A DNA stretch of 64,000 nucleotides from Methylobacterium durans (GTDB lineage: Bacteria > Pseudomonadota > Alphaproteobacteria > Rhizobiales > Beijerinckiaceae), in the NCBI RefSeq assembly GCF_003173715.1, contig NZ_CP029550.1:3696001-3760000 (forward strand). Direction: 5' to 3'. Made by a program: the position numbers and the translations under genes. Shown one piece after another: positions 8,425 to 16,809 of this stretch (its first letter is position 1; each line of letters opens with the position of its first letter). Below the pieces are notes generated by a model, which worked only from the letters and a program-made list of their open reading frames with translations, was not told where the DNA came from and did no database searches.

Positions 8425-8844
8425 ATGGCGAAGGTGACGCTCGAGGACGGCTACGTTCCGACGGACAACGAGCCCTTCATGAACGAGCGGCAGCGCGAGT
8501 ACTTTCGGCGCAAATTGCTCGGCTGGAAGAACGACATCCTGCGCGAGGCGCAGGACACCCTGGTCGCGCTCCAGAGCGAGAACGAGAACCACCCCGACCT
8601 CGCCGACCGCGCCTCCTCGGAGACGGACCGGGCGATCGAACTCCGCGCCCGCGACCGGCAGCGCAAGCTCACCGGCAAGATCGACGCCGCGCTCGCGCGC
8701 CTGGAGGACGGGTCCTACGGCTATTGCGAGGAGACGGGCGAGCCCATCTCGCTCAAGCGGCTCGACGCCCGGCCGATCGCGACCCTGTCCCTGGAGGCTC
8801 AGGAGCGCCACGAGCGCCGCGAGCGGGTTTACCGGGACGACTGA
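8425..8844 (+). CDS. dksA: RNA polymerase-binding transcription factor DksA
   Basis: DksA binds the secondary channel of RNA polymerase and, with ppGpp, adjusts transcription to nutrient state. The coiled-coil with its tip motif (NERQREYFRRKLLGWKNDIL, later DLADRASSETDRAIELRARD) and the C-terminal YGYCEETGEPISLKRLDARP region are clear. The ATG at 8425 has GAGGG upstream and gives 139 residues. The zinc finger is reduced: only the first of the four cysteines is kept; the others are Thr, Ser and Ala (C-x-x-T, then S-L-E-A). Several alphaproteobacterial DksA proteins are of this zinc-less kind. Confidence 0.93.
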   Translation: MAKVTLEDGYVPTDNEPFMNERQREYFRRKLLGWKNDILREAQDTLVALQSENENHPDLADRASSETDRAIELRARDRQRKLTGKIDAALARLEDGSYGYCEETGEPISLKRLDARPIATLSLEAQERHERRERVYRDD

Positions 8845-9048
8845 GCGGTAGCGTACAAAGCCTGCCTTTCGTTCCGCGAATATCGGCGGCACGGCAGGGT
8901 CTTCCGCTTGGGTGGGAAAGAAAACCAGGCTCTGCTCTGTTTTCGCTGCAATGCGGCGCAGTACGGACAAGCTTCGACTAATATAACGCAGGAACTTTGA
9001 GCGCGGCCGTCCATTCCCGACGCAGAAACTTCACGCGAGGATGTGGAA

Positions 9049-9225
9049 ATGGACAACAACATACTGATCATCGTGCTCGCTGTGGCGACGCTCGTCATCG
9101 GCATCGGCTTCGCCATGTGGCAGCGCTCGCGGGTCGCCGCGTCGAAGAACGATCCGCTCCGCTCGTCCTTCACGCAACAGCATGGCGCCGAGCCGCGCCC
9201 CAACCGGCCCGGCACGGAGCATTGA
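9049..9225 (+). CDS. Small single-pass membrane protein (58 residues)
   Basis: MDNNILIIVLAVATLVIGIG opens a membrane helix of about 20 residues near the N-terminus. It is followed by a basic cytoplasmic stretch (WQRSRVAASKN) and a Pro/Arg-rich tail. The ATG at 9049 is preferred to the GTG at 9043 because GCGAGG lies 8 bases upstream. The gene ends 10 bases before the convergent flgH gene. I do not recognise the family. It could be a small membrane anchor, but its function is unknown. Confidence 0.6.
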   Translation: MDNNILIIVLAVATLVIGIGFAMWQRSRVAASKNDPLRSSFTQQHGAEPRPNRPGTEH

Positions 9226-9235
9226 GGGACGATCC

Positions 9236-9991
9236 TCAAAACGGCAGCAGGATGTCGACGATCTGCTGACCGTAGCGGGGCTGCTGCACATCCGTGATCT
9301 GTCCTCGGCCGCCATAGGCGATGCGCGCCTGGGCGATCTTGGCCGAGTCGATCGTGTTGTCCGACTCGATATCCTCGGGCCGGACAACGCCCGCCACGAC
9401 GAGTTCACGGACCTCGAAGTTGACGCGGATCTCCTGCTTGCCCTCGACGACGAGGTTGCCGTTCGGCAGCACCTGCGTGACGATGGCGGCGATGTTCGTC
9501 GTCACCTGCTCGGCGCGCTGAACCGACCCGGCGCCATCGCTGGCGCTGGTGGAGGTCGCGTTGATGAGCTTGTCGGCGGCGATGCCGGCCGTCTTCGCGC
9601 CGTTTTCCAGGCCGAAGGCGTTCGGCAATCCGAAGCCTTCGGTGTTCTGGCGCGAGCGCTTGGTCTCGTTGTTCAGGTTCGCCTTGTCGGTGACGTTGAC
9701 CTTCACCGTCACGAGATCGCCGATCCGCGCCGCGCGCTGATCCTTGAAGAAGGCCCGCGATCCCGTCCGCCAGAGCGAGTTCGGCGCGTAGGAGACGGGC
9801 TGCACCTCCGGCATCGGCAGGCGGACCGGCTTGTAGCCGGCCTGGGCGGTCGGATCCTCGATCGCCGACAGGGCCGGCCGCTCGCCGACCTGGGAGAGGC
9901 GGTCGGCCGTGTTGCAGGCGCCGAGACCGGCCGAGACGGCGACCAGGGCGGCGAGGACGAGGGGGCGGTGGAGGACGGGCATTGGACGCAT
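9236..9991 (-). CDS. flgH: Flagellar L-ring lipoprotein FlgH
   Basis: FlgH builds the L ring in the outer membrane. The precursor has a lipoprotein signal with lipobox LGAC at about residue 26. Family motifs are NSLWRTGSRAFFKDQRAARI, GDLVTVKVNVTDKANLNNET, NGNLVVEGKQEIRVNFEVRE and VRPEDIESDNTIDSAKIAQA, ending QQIVDILLPF. Start at ATG 9991; a GTG three bases earlier is possible. It is the last gene of the reverse flgF-flgG-flgA-flgH unit, 21 bases after flgA. Confidence 0.95.
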   Translation of the reverse strand: MRPMPVLHRPLVLAALVAVSAGLGACNTADRLSQVGERPALSAIEDPTAQAGYKPVRLPMPEVQPVSYAPNSLWRTGSRAFFKDQRAARIGDLVTVKVNVTDKANLNNETKRSRQNTEGFGLPNAFGLENGAKTAGIAADKLINATSTSASDGAGSVQRAEQVTTNIAAIVTQVLPNGNLVVEGKQEIRVNFEVRELVVAGVVRPEDIESDNTIDSAKIAQARIAYGGRGQITDVQQPRYGQQIVDILLPF

Positions 9992-10012
9992 CACTCGTTC
10001 GGGACGTTGATC

Positions 10013-11107
10013 TCAGCGGATCGGCGCGGGCAGGCCCGCGCTCGCTTGGCGCTGCGGGGCAGCGGGCCCGACGGAGACGCGGGCGGCCCCGACCACGACG
10101 GCCTGGAGCGTCTTCTTCGAGGCGACGTTGAGCACGCTGACCGTCGACCCGAGGCGGCCGGCCTCGTTCGCCTGCCCCCGCATCGACAGGCTGACGCCCG
10201 GCGTCTCGTAGACGATGGTGACGGCCTCCCCGCGGCCGACGAGTTCCGGCGGCGCGGTGTCGCTCATGCGGAGGACCGTCCCGGCGGCGAGCGTGCGCTG
10301 GGCGACCTCGCCGGCGATGGCGGCGAGATTTCCTTGCGCGTCGGGCGGCGATCCCTCGCGGGGGCGGCGCTCGAGCGTGACGTCGGCGCTCGTGATCGGC
10401 TCGCCGCTCTTCACGGCGCGGGCGAGGACCGCGACCTCGCGCATCTCGACGACGAGGCCGGAGACGCGCAGCGAGGCCTGCCGCTCGCCGAGGCTGATCA
10501 GGCCCGAGACGCGGCGTGAGCGCGGCTCGTAGACCACGTCGAGGGCGGCGGCCGCGCCGTTCAGGTCGACGGGCGCGAGCAGCGTCGGCGTCTCGCCGTC
10601 GAGGCGGATGCTGAGCACGCGCGGATCGAGGCCCTGGCCCGTCTCGAGCGCCCGCTTCAGGGCGGCCTCGATCTCCGGGGCTCCGACGCGGCGGGCGGCC
10701 CGCTGGACGGCGATCTGCACGCGGCCGCCGGTCTCCACGGGGCCGAGCCCGAGCGCGGCGACCGCGTCGAGGATGCGGCGGCTCTGGATCGTGCCGGTGG
10801 CGCCGAGCGCTGGCGCCCGGAACAGGGGCTTGCCGGCGATGCCCGTGCCCGCTCCCTCGACGAGATCGCCGAGGGTCAGCACGTCGCCGCGGGCGGTCAC
10901 GTCGCCGCGCAGGCGGAGCGCGTCGGCCGCGAAGGCCGGCAGCGTGAAGTAACCGATGGCCGCGAGCGCGATCAGCGTGGCGGTGAGGCGCCCGAGCACG
11001 CCGACGGAGAGGGGCGCGACGCGCGGCTGCCTCTGATCGGCGAGAGCCAGCATCAGGTCGGTCGGGTTCGAGTCGAGGGGGTCGGCGAGAACGGGCATCG
11101 TGCGCAC
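10013..11107 (-). CDS. flgA: Flagellar P-ring assembly chaperone FlgA
   Basis: FlgA is the periplasmic chaperone for P-ring formation. The protein has a long N-terminal cytoplasmic extension (~38 residues), then a membrane/signal segment (LTATLIALAAIGYFTLPAFA). The mature part ends in the SAF-type domain: VLARAVKSGEPITSADVTLE, RTLAAGTVLRMSDTAPP, then GEAVTIVYETPGVSLSMRGQ. It begins at GTG 11107, or possibly ATG 11098, 9 bases after flgG, which fits one operon. The N-terminal extension before the signal is unusual and may reflect a later true start that is not obvious. Confidence 0.9.
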   Translation of the reverse strand: MRTMPVLADPLDSNPTDLMLALADQRQPRVAPLSVGVLGRLTATLIALAAIGYFTLPAFAADALRLRGDVTARGDVLTLGDLVEGAGTGIAGKPLFRAPALGATGTIQSRRILDAVAALGLGPVETGGRVQIAVQRAARRVGAPEIEAALKRALETGQGLDPRVLSIRLDGETPTLLAPVDLNGAAAALDVVYEPRSRRVSGLISLGERQASLRVSGLVVEMREVAVLARAVKSGEPITSADVTLERRPREGSPPDAQGNLAAIAGEVAQRTLAAGTVLRMSDTAPPELVGRGEAVTIVYETPGVSLSMRGQANEAGRLGSTVSVLNVASKKTLQAVVVGAARVSVGPAAPQRQASAGLPAPIR

Positions 11108-11116
11108 GCTGTTCGG

Positions 11117-11908
<792 letters not shown>

Positions 11909-11926
11909 GTCGGCCTACTCCCGGGT

Positions 11927-12667
11927 TCAGGCGACGTCGGCGAGGCGGCGGATCGCCGTGCCCCGCAGATCGTCGAGGCGCGAGATCACACTGGAGACCA
12001 TCGCGTAGCTGCGGTTGACGTCCATCAGGCGGGTCATCTCGATGACTGGCTTGACGTTGGAGCGCTCGAGCGCCCCGGACTCGAGCCGGCCCGCGAGGCC
12101 GGCGGGCTGAGGCTGGTCGGCGGAGGAATAGAGGTTCGCGCCCTCGTTCTGGAGCCGTTGCGCGTTGGCGAAGGTGACGAGGCGGATGCGGCCGCGGATG
12201 CCGAGATTGGTCGAGACCGTGCCGTCCGGACCGATCGAGAGACCCGTCTCCTGGGGGTTGATCGCGATCGGGCCGGCCTCGCCCTGGACGGCGTAGCCAT
12301 CGCTCGTGACGAGGTTGCCCTGCGCATCGAGCTCGAAGGCGCCGTTGCGGGTGTAGCGCGGCCCCTGCGGTGTCTGCACCGTCAGGAAGGCGTCGCCCCG
12401 GATCGCCACATGGAGCGGGTTGCCCGTCTGCTCGATCGGTCCCTGGCCGAGATCGAGCACCGTGCCCTGATCGATCACGTAGGAGAGGCGCCGGTCCGAC
12501 GTCTTGAAGGAATCCGCGCTCGCCACCGGCATCAGATATTCCTGAAAGCGGGTGTTGCGGGCCTTGAAACCGGTGGTCGAGACGTTCGCCATGTTGTTGG
12601 CGATCACGTCGAGCTCGCGCTGGAGCGCGACCTGGCTCGACGTACCGACGAAGAGGGCGTTCTGCAT
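11927..12667 (-). CDS. flgF: Flagellar proximal rod protein FlgF
   Basis: 246-residue rod protein. The ATG at 12667 (MQNALFVGTSSQVALQRELD) is chosen because the family begins at this point; 20 further upstream codons are open but unlike FlgF. Rod signature: IANNMANVSTTGFKARNTRF; C-terminal MTRLMDVNRSYAMVSSVISR. It is the first gene of the flgF-flgG-flgA-flgH unit. The upstream region, shared with fliL, carries a palindrome and a CtrA-like box. Confidence 0.94.
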   Translation of the reverse strand: MQNALFVGTSSQVALQRELDVIANNMANVSTTGFKARNTRFQEYLMPVASADSFKTSDRRLSYVIDQGTVLDLGQGPIEQTGNPLHVAIRGDAFLTVQTPQGPRYTRNGAFELDAQGNLVTSDGYAVQGEAGPIAINPQETGLSIGPDGTVSTNLGIRGRIRLVTFANAQRLQNEGANLYSSADQPQPAGLAGRLESGALERSNVKPVIEMTRLMDVNRSYAMVSSVISRLDDLRGTAIRRLADVA

Positions 12668-12824
12668 CGCTTGAACCCGGACCGGCGCGGGCGGCGCCGT
12701 TAACGTTACCCGCATCCGGCGTGCCAACAGGCAAAGGTTCCGTTTCGCTCTTTATCGCAATGGTTTGCGACGCAGGCGCCCATCCCCCGACTGTGTCCCG
12801 GATGCGCCTCCCGGCAAACATCGC

Positions 12825-12841
12825 CCGGCAGGAATTGCCGG
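12825..12841. promoter_or_regulatory. Palindrome in the flgF/fliL divergent promoter region
   Basis: Perfect inverted repeat CCGGCA-N5-TGCCGG between the divergent flgF and fliL genes. It lies directly beside the CtrA-like box. It is operator-like in size and position; no regulator is assigned. Confidence 0.35.
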
Positions 12842-12842
12842 C

Positions 12843-12857
12843 TTAACCGGTCATTAA
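12843..12857. promoter_or_regulatory. CtrA box between flgF and fliL
   Basis: TTAA-CCGGTCA-TTAA is an exact match to the CtrA full-site pattern TTAA-N7-TTAA. It lies 82 bases before fliL and 176 bases before flgF. CtrA controls early flagellar operons in alphaproteobacteria (established knowledge), which suggests one site may serve both directions. Confidence 0.7.
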
Positions 12858-12938
12858 CCGTACGCGCGAATACCTGATCGTAGGACCGGACTCCGCACAC
12901 AACCCGCGGTTCCGGCGCCGGAGCTCCGAAGACGCGTC

Positions 12939-13451
12939 ATGGCCAAGAAGCCGAAGAAGGCGCCCGCCGAAGGCGAGGGCGGTGAGGGCGAAGCCCCGAA
13001 AAGCAAGAAGAAGCTCGTCGTCATCGCCGTCGCGGCCCTGCTCGCAATCGGTGGAGGCGGCGGCTTCTTCGTCATGAAGAAGCGGGCCGCGGCCCACGCC
13101 GAGGCAGAGCAGGCCGCCCAGCCGGTGGAAGTGCGCAAGACGGCCGTCTTCCTCGACGTGCGTGAGATGGTGCTCAACCTCACCCCCGAACTCGGTCAGG
13201 ACAAGGCGCGCTTCGCCAAGCTCCGGATCGCGCTCGAGCTGCGCGACGCCAAGGTCGAGGCCGAGGTGAAACCGCTGATGCCGCGGGTCGAGGACACGCT
13301 TCAGGTCTACATGCGGGAGATCCGTGCGAGCGACCTCTCCGGCTCGATCGGCCTCTACCGGCTGCGCGAGGAATTGCTGCGGCGGGTCAACATCGCGCTG
13401 CACCCTGCGCGGGTCGAGGCGGTGCTCTTCAAGGACGTGATCATCCAGTAG
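12939..13451 (+). CDS. fliL: Flagellar basal-body protein FliL
   Basis: FliL surrounds the stator units and supports motor torque. 170 residues: a short Lys/Glu-rich cytoplasmic start, one membrane helix (VVIAVAALLAIGGGGGFFVM, about residues 28-47), then a periplasmic domain with FLDVREMVLNLTPELGQDKA and LYRLREELLRRVNIALHPAR. The C-terminus VEAVLFKDVIIQ is typical. It heads the fliL-fliM-DUF6468-motE run, with fliM starting 18 bases later. Confidence 0.93.
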   Translation: MAKKPKKAPAEGEGGEGEAPKSKKKLVVIAVAALLAIGGGGGFFVMKKRAAAHAEAEQAAQPVEVRKTAVFLDVREMVLNLTPELGQDKARFAKLRIALELRDAKVEAEVKPLMPRVEDTLQVYMREIRASDLSGSIGLYRLREELLRRVNIALHPARVEAVLFKDVIIQ

Positions 13452-13469
13452 CGGATTGTCGAGAGCACC

Positions 13470-14687
13470 ATGGAACCCGACGATCCCAATATGGAGGACG
13501 ACTGGTCCGCCGCGCTGCTCGAGCAGAACGGCGAGGGCGGGGGCGACGCGTCGCTCGCCGAGGAATGGGGTGCGGCGCTGGCCGAGCAGGGCACCACCCG
13601 CAACGCCAGCGACGTCGCCGCCGAGTGGGCGACGATGATCGAGGATGGGGAGACCGACAATCTCCCCGAACTCGCCGGCAACGACCGCATCCTCAACCAG
13701 GAAGAGATTGACGGCGTCCTCGGCTTCTCGCTGCGCGAGCTGTCGGCGTCGGGCGCGGGCGGCGTGCGTGCCATCGTCGATTCGGGCGTCGTTCAGTACG
13801 AACGCCTGCCCATGCTGGAGATCGTCTTCGACCGGATGATCCGGTTGCTGTCGACCAGCTTGCGCAACTTCTTCCAGGACAACGTCGAGGTCACGCTCGA
13901 CAACATCACCTCTGTTCGGTTCGGCGATTACCTCAATGCGATCCCGCTGCCGACCCTGCTCGGCGTCTTCCGGGCGGATGCGTGGGAGAATTCCGGCCTC
14001 GTCACGGTCGAGTCGAATCTCGCCTACTCGACCCTCGATCTTCTGCTCGGCGGCAAGCGCGGCGGCTCGTCGAGCCGGCTCGACGGGCGGCCCTTCACGA
14101 CGATCGAGATGCAGCTCGTACGGCGCCTCGTCGAGATCATCCTCGGCGACCTGGAGCTGTCGTTCCAGCCGCTCTCGCCGGTGCGGTTCCTGATCGACCG
14201 GATCGAGACGAACCCGCGCTTCGCCACGATCACGCGGCCCGCCAACGCTGCGATCCTGATCGGCCTGCGCCTCGACATGGACGGGCGCGGCGGCCTCCTG
14301 CAGATCCTGTTTCCCTACGCGACGATCGAGCCGATCCGTGAACTGCTCATGCAGAGCTTCATGGGTGAGAAGCTCGGGCGCGATCAGGTCTGGGAAGGCC
14401 ATCTCGCCACCGAGATCTGGCAGGCGGACGTCACGATGGACGCCGTGCTGCATGAGATGATGCTGCCCCTGAAGCGCGTTATGGCGCTGAAGGTCGGCGA
14501 TACCCTGATGTTCGACGCCAAGCCCACGGACCTGATCACCGTCCGCTGCGGCGACTGGGCCCTGACGCAGGGCCGGATCGGGCGGGTCGACGACAACATC
14601 GCGGTGCAGGTGACGCGGCCCCTGCGCCGCTCGCGCACCACGCTGCAGGCCTTCGAAGCCTCGATGAACAATCGTAACGACGGGTAG
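13470..14687 (+). CDS. fliM: Flagellar motor switch protein FliM
   Basis: FliM is the C-ring switch protein that receives CheY-P. 405 residues: a ~75-residue acidic N-terminal extension, then LNQEEIDGVLGF (the conserved N-terminal segment), then the middle domain (VQYERLPMLEIVFDRMIRLL, SLRNFFQDNVEVTLDNITSV). The C-terminal SpoA domain contains KVGDTLMFDAKPTDLITVRC and ends RTTLQAFEASMNNR. The acidic extension before the EIDGVLG motif is longer than in enterobacteria. DUF6468 follows 4 bases later, which implies coupled translation. Confidence 0.96.
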   Translation: MEPDDPNMEDDWSAALLEQNGEGGGDASLAEEWGAALAEQGTTRNASDVAAEWATMIEDGETDNLPELAGNDRILNQEEIDGVLGFSLRELSASGAGGVRAIVDSGVVQYERLPMLEIVFDRMIRLLSTSLRNFFQDNVEVTLDNITSVRFGDYLNAIPLPTLLGVFRADAWENSGLVTVESNLAYSTLDLLLGGKRGGSSSRLDGRPFTTIEMQLVRRLVEIILGDLELSFQPLSPVRFLIDRIETNPRFATITRPANAAILIGLRLDMDGRGGLLQILFPYATIEPIRELLMQSFMGEKLGRDQVWEGHLATEIWQADVTMDAVLHEMMLPLKRVMALKVGDTLMFDAKPTDLITVRCGDWALTQGRIGRVDDNIAVQVTRPLRRSRTTLQAFEASMNNRNDG

Positions 14688-14691
14688 CGTC

Positions 14692-15204
14692 ATGAGTCTC
14701 CTGGTCACGCTCCTCGCGGATGTCCTCGTCGCCGTGCTCCTCATGGCGACGATCGTGACCTCGCTCCGGCTCTCGCGCCGGATCGCGCAGCTCAAGGGCG
14801 ACGAGGCGGCGCTCCGCCAGACGATCGGCGACCTGATGGTGGCGACGAGCAATGCCGAGCGGGCGATCGTCGGTCTGCGCGGCGCGCTCGCCGAGGGCGA
14901 TCGGACCCTGGCCGAGCGCCTCGGCACCGCCGAGCGCTACGCAACCGACATCGCGGCGCAGGTCCAGGCCGGCGAGGGCGTGATCGCCCGGATTGGCGCG
15001 ATCGTCGCCGAGTTCCGGTCGGCGGCCCAGATCCAGCCGCGAGCCGCCTTTCGGCCCGAGCCTGCCCCCGAGCCCGCTCCGCCGGTCGTCGCCGCACCCG
15101 CGATTCCCGAGAGCCCGAACGGCGAGCGTCTCGGCGCCGCTGCCGCCGCGGCGCTCGCGATGTCCGAGCGGGCGCTGAGCCGCATCCGGAGCCGCGCCGC
15201 ATGA
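14692..15204 (+). CDS. DUF6468 family protein of the flagellar operon
   Basis: 170 residues with one N-terminal membrane helix (LVTLLADVLVAVLLMATIVT) and a long coiled-coil (LRLSRRIAQLKGDEAALRQT, continuing to about residue 105). A Pro/Ala-rich linker and a short C-terminal helix follow. Genes of this kind sit between fliM and motE in many alphaproteobacteria. The function is not established. The one-pass, coiled-coil layout would suit a motor-associated membrane factor. Its stop overlaps the motE start (ATGA). Confidence 0.75.
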   Translation: MSLLVTLLADVLVAVLLMATIVTSLRLSRRIAQLKGDEAALRQTIGDLMVATSNAERAIVGLRGALAEGDRTLAERLGTAERYATDIAAQVQAGEGVIARIGAIVAEFRSAAQIQPRAAFRPEPAPEPAPPVVAAPAIPESPNGERLGAAAAAALAMSERALSRIRSRAA

Positions 15205-16064
15205 GCGAGAAGCCTGCCACGGGCACAATTGCGACCGGCACGACCGCAACCCCGCCCAGCGCTTCGGGTCTCGCGAAGGCCGCCCGGGCCCGCACGCCCC
15301 TCGGTCGTGCCCGCAGCCGCCCGCAGCGCCCGTTCCGTCTGCGCCTGATCGACGCCGTGACGCTCGCGGCCGGCGGGCTTCTCGTGCTGAAGCTCGTCGC
15401 GATCGGCACCGATATCGACAGGCCCGGCGCCGACCTGCCGAGCTTCGCCCGCGTCCTGGCCGAGGCCCGGACCGGCTACGAGCCGCTGGACCCGACCACC
15501 ACGGGGTCCGTCAGCGCGAAGGAGCCGGAGAAGGAGAAGCCGCCGGAGCCGCCGCCGCAAGCGCAGCCGCCGATGCCCGAGCCGGTCTCGCCGGCCGAGC
15601 GCGCGATCCTGGAAAAGCTCGGCGCCCGGCGCGATGCGCTGAAGCAGCGCAGCCAGGATCTCGACCTGCGCGAGCAGATGCTGGGCGAGGCCGAACGCAA
15701 GCTCGAGAGCGGGCTCACCGATCTCAAGCAGGCGGAGGACAAGGCCGACACGGGAGGCGTGAAGCGCGCCGAGGCCGAGAAGGCGGGCCTGCGCAACATC
15801 GTCACGATGTACGAGACGATGAAGCCGAAGGACGCCGCCCGCGTCTTCGACCGGCTCAACCACGACGTGCTGGTGCCGATCGTGCTCGCGATGAACCCGC
15901 GCAAGATGGCCGAGGTGCTCGCGGTGATGCAGCCCGACGCGGCCGAGAAGCTGACCGTGGCGCTCGCCAACCGCGCCCGCGGTACTGCCGGGCCGCAGGC
16001 CCAGGCCAGCGCCGGTCCGGCATTGCCGCCGAACGAATTGCCGGCGATCGAGCCGGGACGTTAG
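15201..16064 (+). CDS. motE: Flagellar motility protein MotE
   Basis: 287 residues: a basic N-terminus, a membrane/signal helix (VTLAAGGLLVLKLVAIGTDI, about residues 51-70), a Pro/Glu-rich linker and a coiled-coil (LEKLGARRDALKQRSQDLDL). An MgtE-N-like helical domain follows, with MYETMKPKDAARVFDRLNHD, LAMNPRKMAEVLAVMQPDAA and EKLTVALANRAR. In Sinorhizobium, MotE is the periplasmic chaperone of the motility protein MotC (established). It is the last gene of the fliL operon and overlaps its neighbour by 4 bases. Confidence 0.83.
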   Translation: MSEKPATGTIATGTTATPPSASGLAKAARARTPLGRARSRPQRPFRLRLIDAVTLAAGGLLVLKLVAIGTDIDRPGADLPSFARVLAEARTGYEPLDPTTTGSVSAKEPEKEKPPEPPPQAQPPMPEPVSPAERAILEKLGARRDALKQRSQDLDLREQMLGEAERKLESGLTDLKQAEDKADTGGVKRAEAEKAGLRNIVTMYETMKPKDAARVFDRLNHDVLVPIVLAMNPRKMAEVLAVMQPDAAEKLTVALANRARGTAGPQAQASAGPALPPNELPAIEPGR

Positions 16065-16077
16065 GGCGATCCGCGCA

Positions 16078-16101
16078 GGCTCTCTCAAGGGCGAGGGAGC
16101 C
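16078..16101. terminator. Hairpin between convergent motE and GNAT genes
   Basis: GGCTCTCTC-N6-GAGGGAGCC forms a nine-pair stem with one G:U pair between two convergent genes. No U-rich tail follows, so termination is likely but not certain. Confidence 0.4.
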
Positions 16102-16112
16102 CGCCGTTCCTG

Positions 16113-16664
16113 TCAGGCGGCGCGTCGTCGCGCCTCGGCCGCGACGGCCGGCACGGCCTCCGTCGAGGCGGGGATGCCGGTCGGGCGCACCAAGCCCTCC
16201 GCTCCGGCCAGTGCATCCGCCCGCAATTCGAGGCCGAGGAAGCGCTCCCGCTCGAACGGGCCGGGCAGCCACAGGCCGGCGGCCGCGTCCGGCGTGAAGC
16301 CGAAGCGGGCATAATAGGGCGCGTCGCCGACGAGCAGCACCGCGCCGTGCCCGAGCGCCTCGGCGCGGCCGAGGGCGGCGTGCATCATCACCTTGCCGAG
16401 GCCCTGGCCATGGATAGCCGGATCGACCGCGAGCGGCCCGAGGAGGAGGGCCGGACGGGCGGGGCCCGCTTCGACGTGCCAGAGCCGCACGGTGCCGACG
16501 AGCCGCCCGCGGCGCGTCGCGGTCAGCGCGAGTCCGCGCGCCGGCAGGCGTCCCTCGCGCAGGCGCTCGGAGGTCTTGGCGAAGCGGGATGAGCCGAAGC
16601 AGGCATCGAGCAGGCGCTCGCGCCCTGCGACGTCGCTCAGGTGCTCTTCGCGGATCTCAATCAC
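16113..16664 (-). CDS. GNAT family N-acetyltransferase
   Basis: 183 residues with the acetyl-CoA-binding core LLLGPLAVDPAIHGQGLGKV (the Q-x-x-G-x-G type loop at about residue 88) and GDAPYYARFGFTPDAAAGLW typical of GNAT motif B. It is close to the YhbS-like group of small-molecule acetyltransferases. The substrate is unknown. The gene converges on motE and is transcribed towards it; nothing links it to flagella apart from position. Confidence 0.85.
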   Translation of the reverse strand: MIEIREEHLSDVAGRERLLDACFGSSRFAKTSERLREGRLPARGLALTATRRGRLVGTVRLWHVEAGPARPALLLGPLAVDPAIHGQGLGKVMMHAALGRAEALGHGAVLLVGDAPYYARFGFTPDAAAGLWLPGPFERERFLGLELRADALAGAEGLVRPTGIPASTEAVPAVAAEARRRAA

Positions 16665-16809
16665 GGCCGTGGCCTCCCGGAGGTTCTGGGGAGATGCGAC
16701 AGCCCTCGCACCCGCCTCGTTCTCGAGGCCGGCCGTCCGGGACGGTGAGGTTCGGATGGGCGCAGGCGATGCGCTGGAGCCGGGCGGGTTGGGCCGCCCG
16801 GGTTCGCTG

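Noticed and set aside
12668..12938. Sigma-54 promoter between flgF and fliL
   Set aside because: No TGGCAC-N5-TTGC type element was found; the CtrA box explains the region better.
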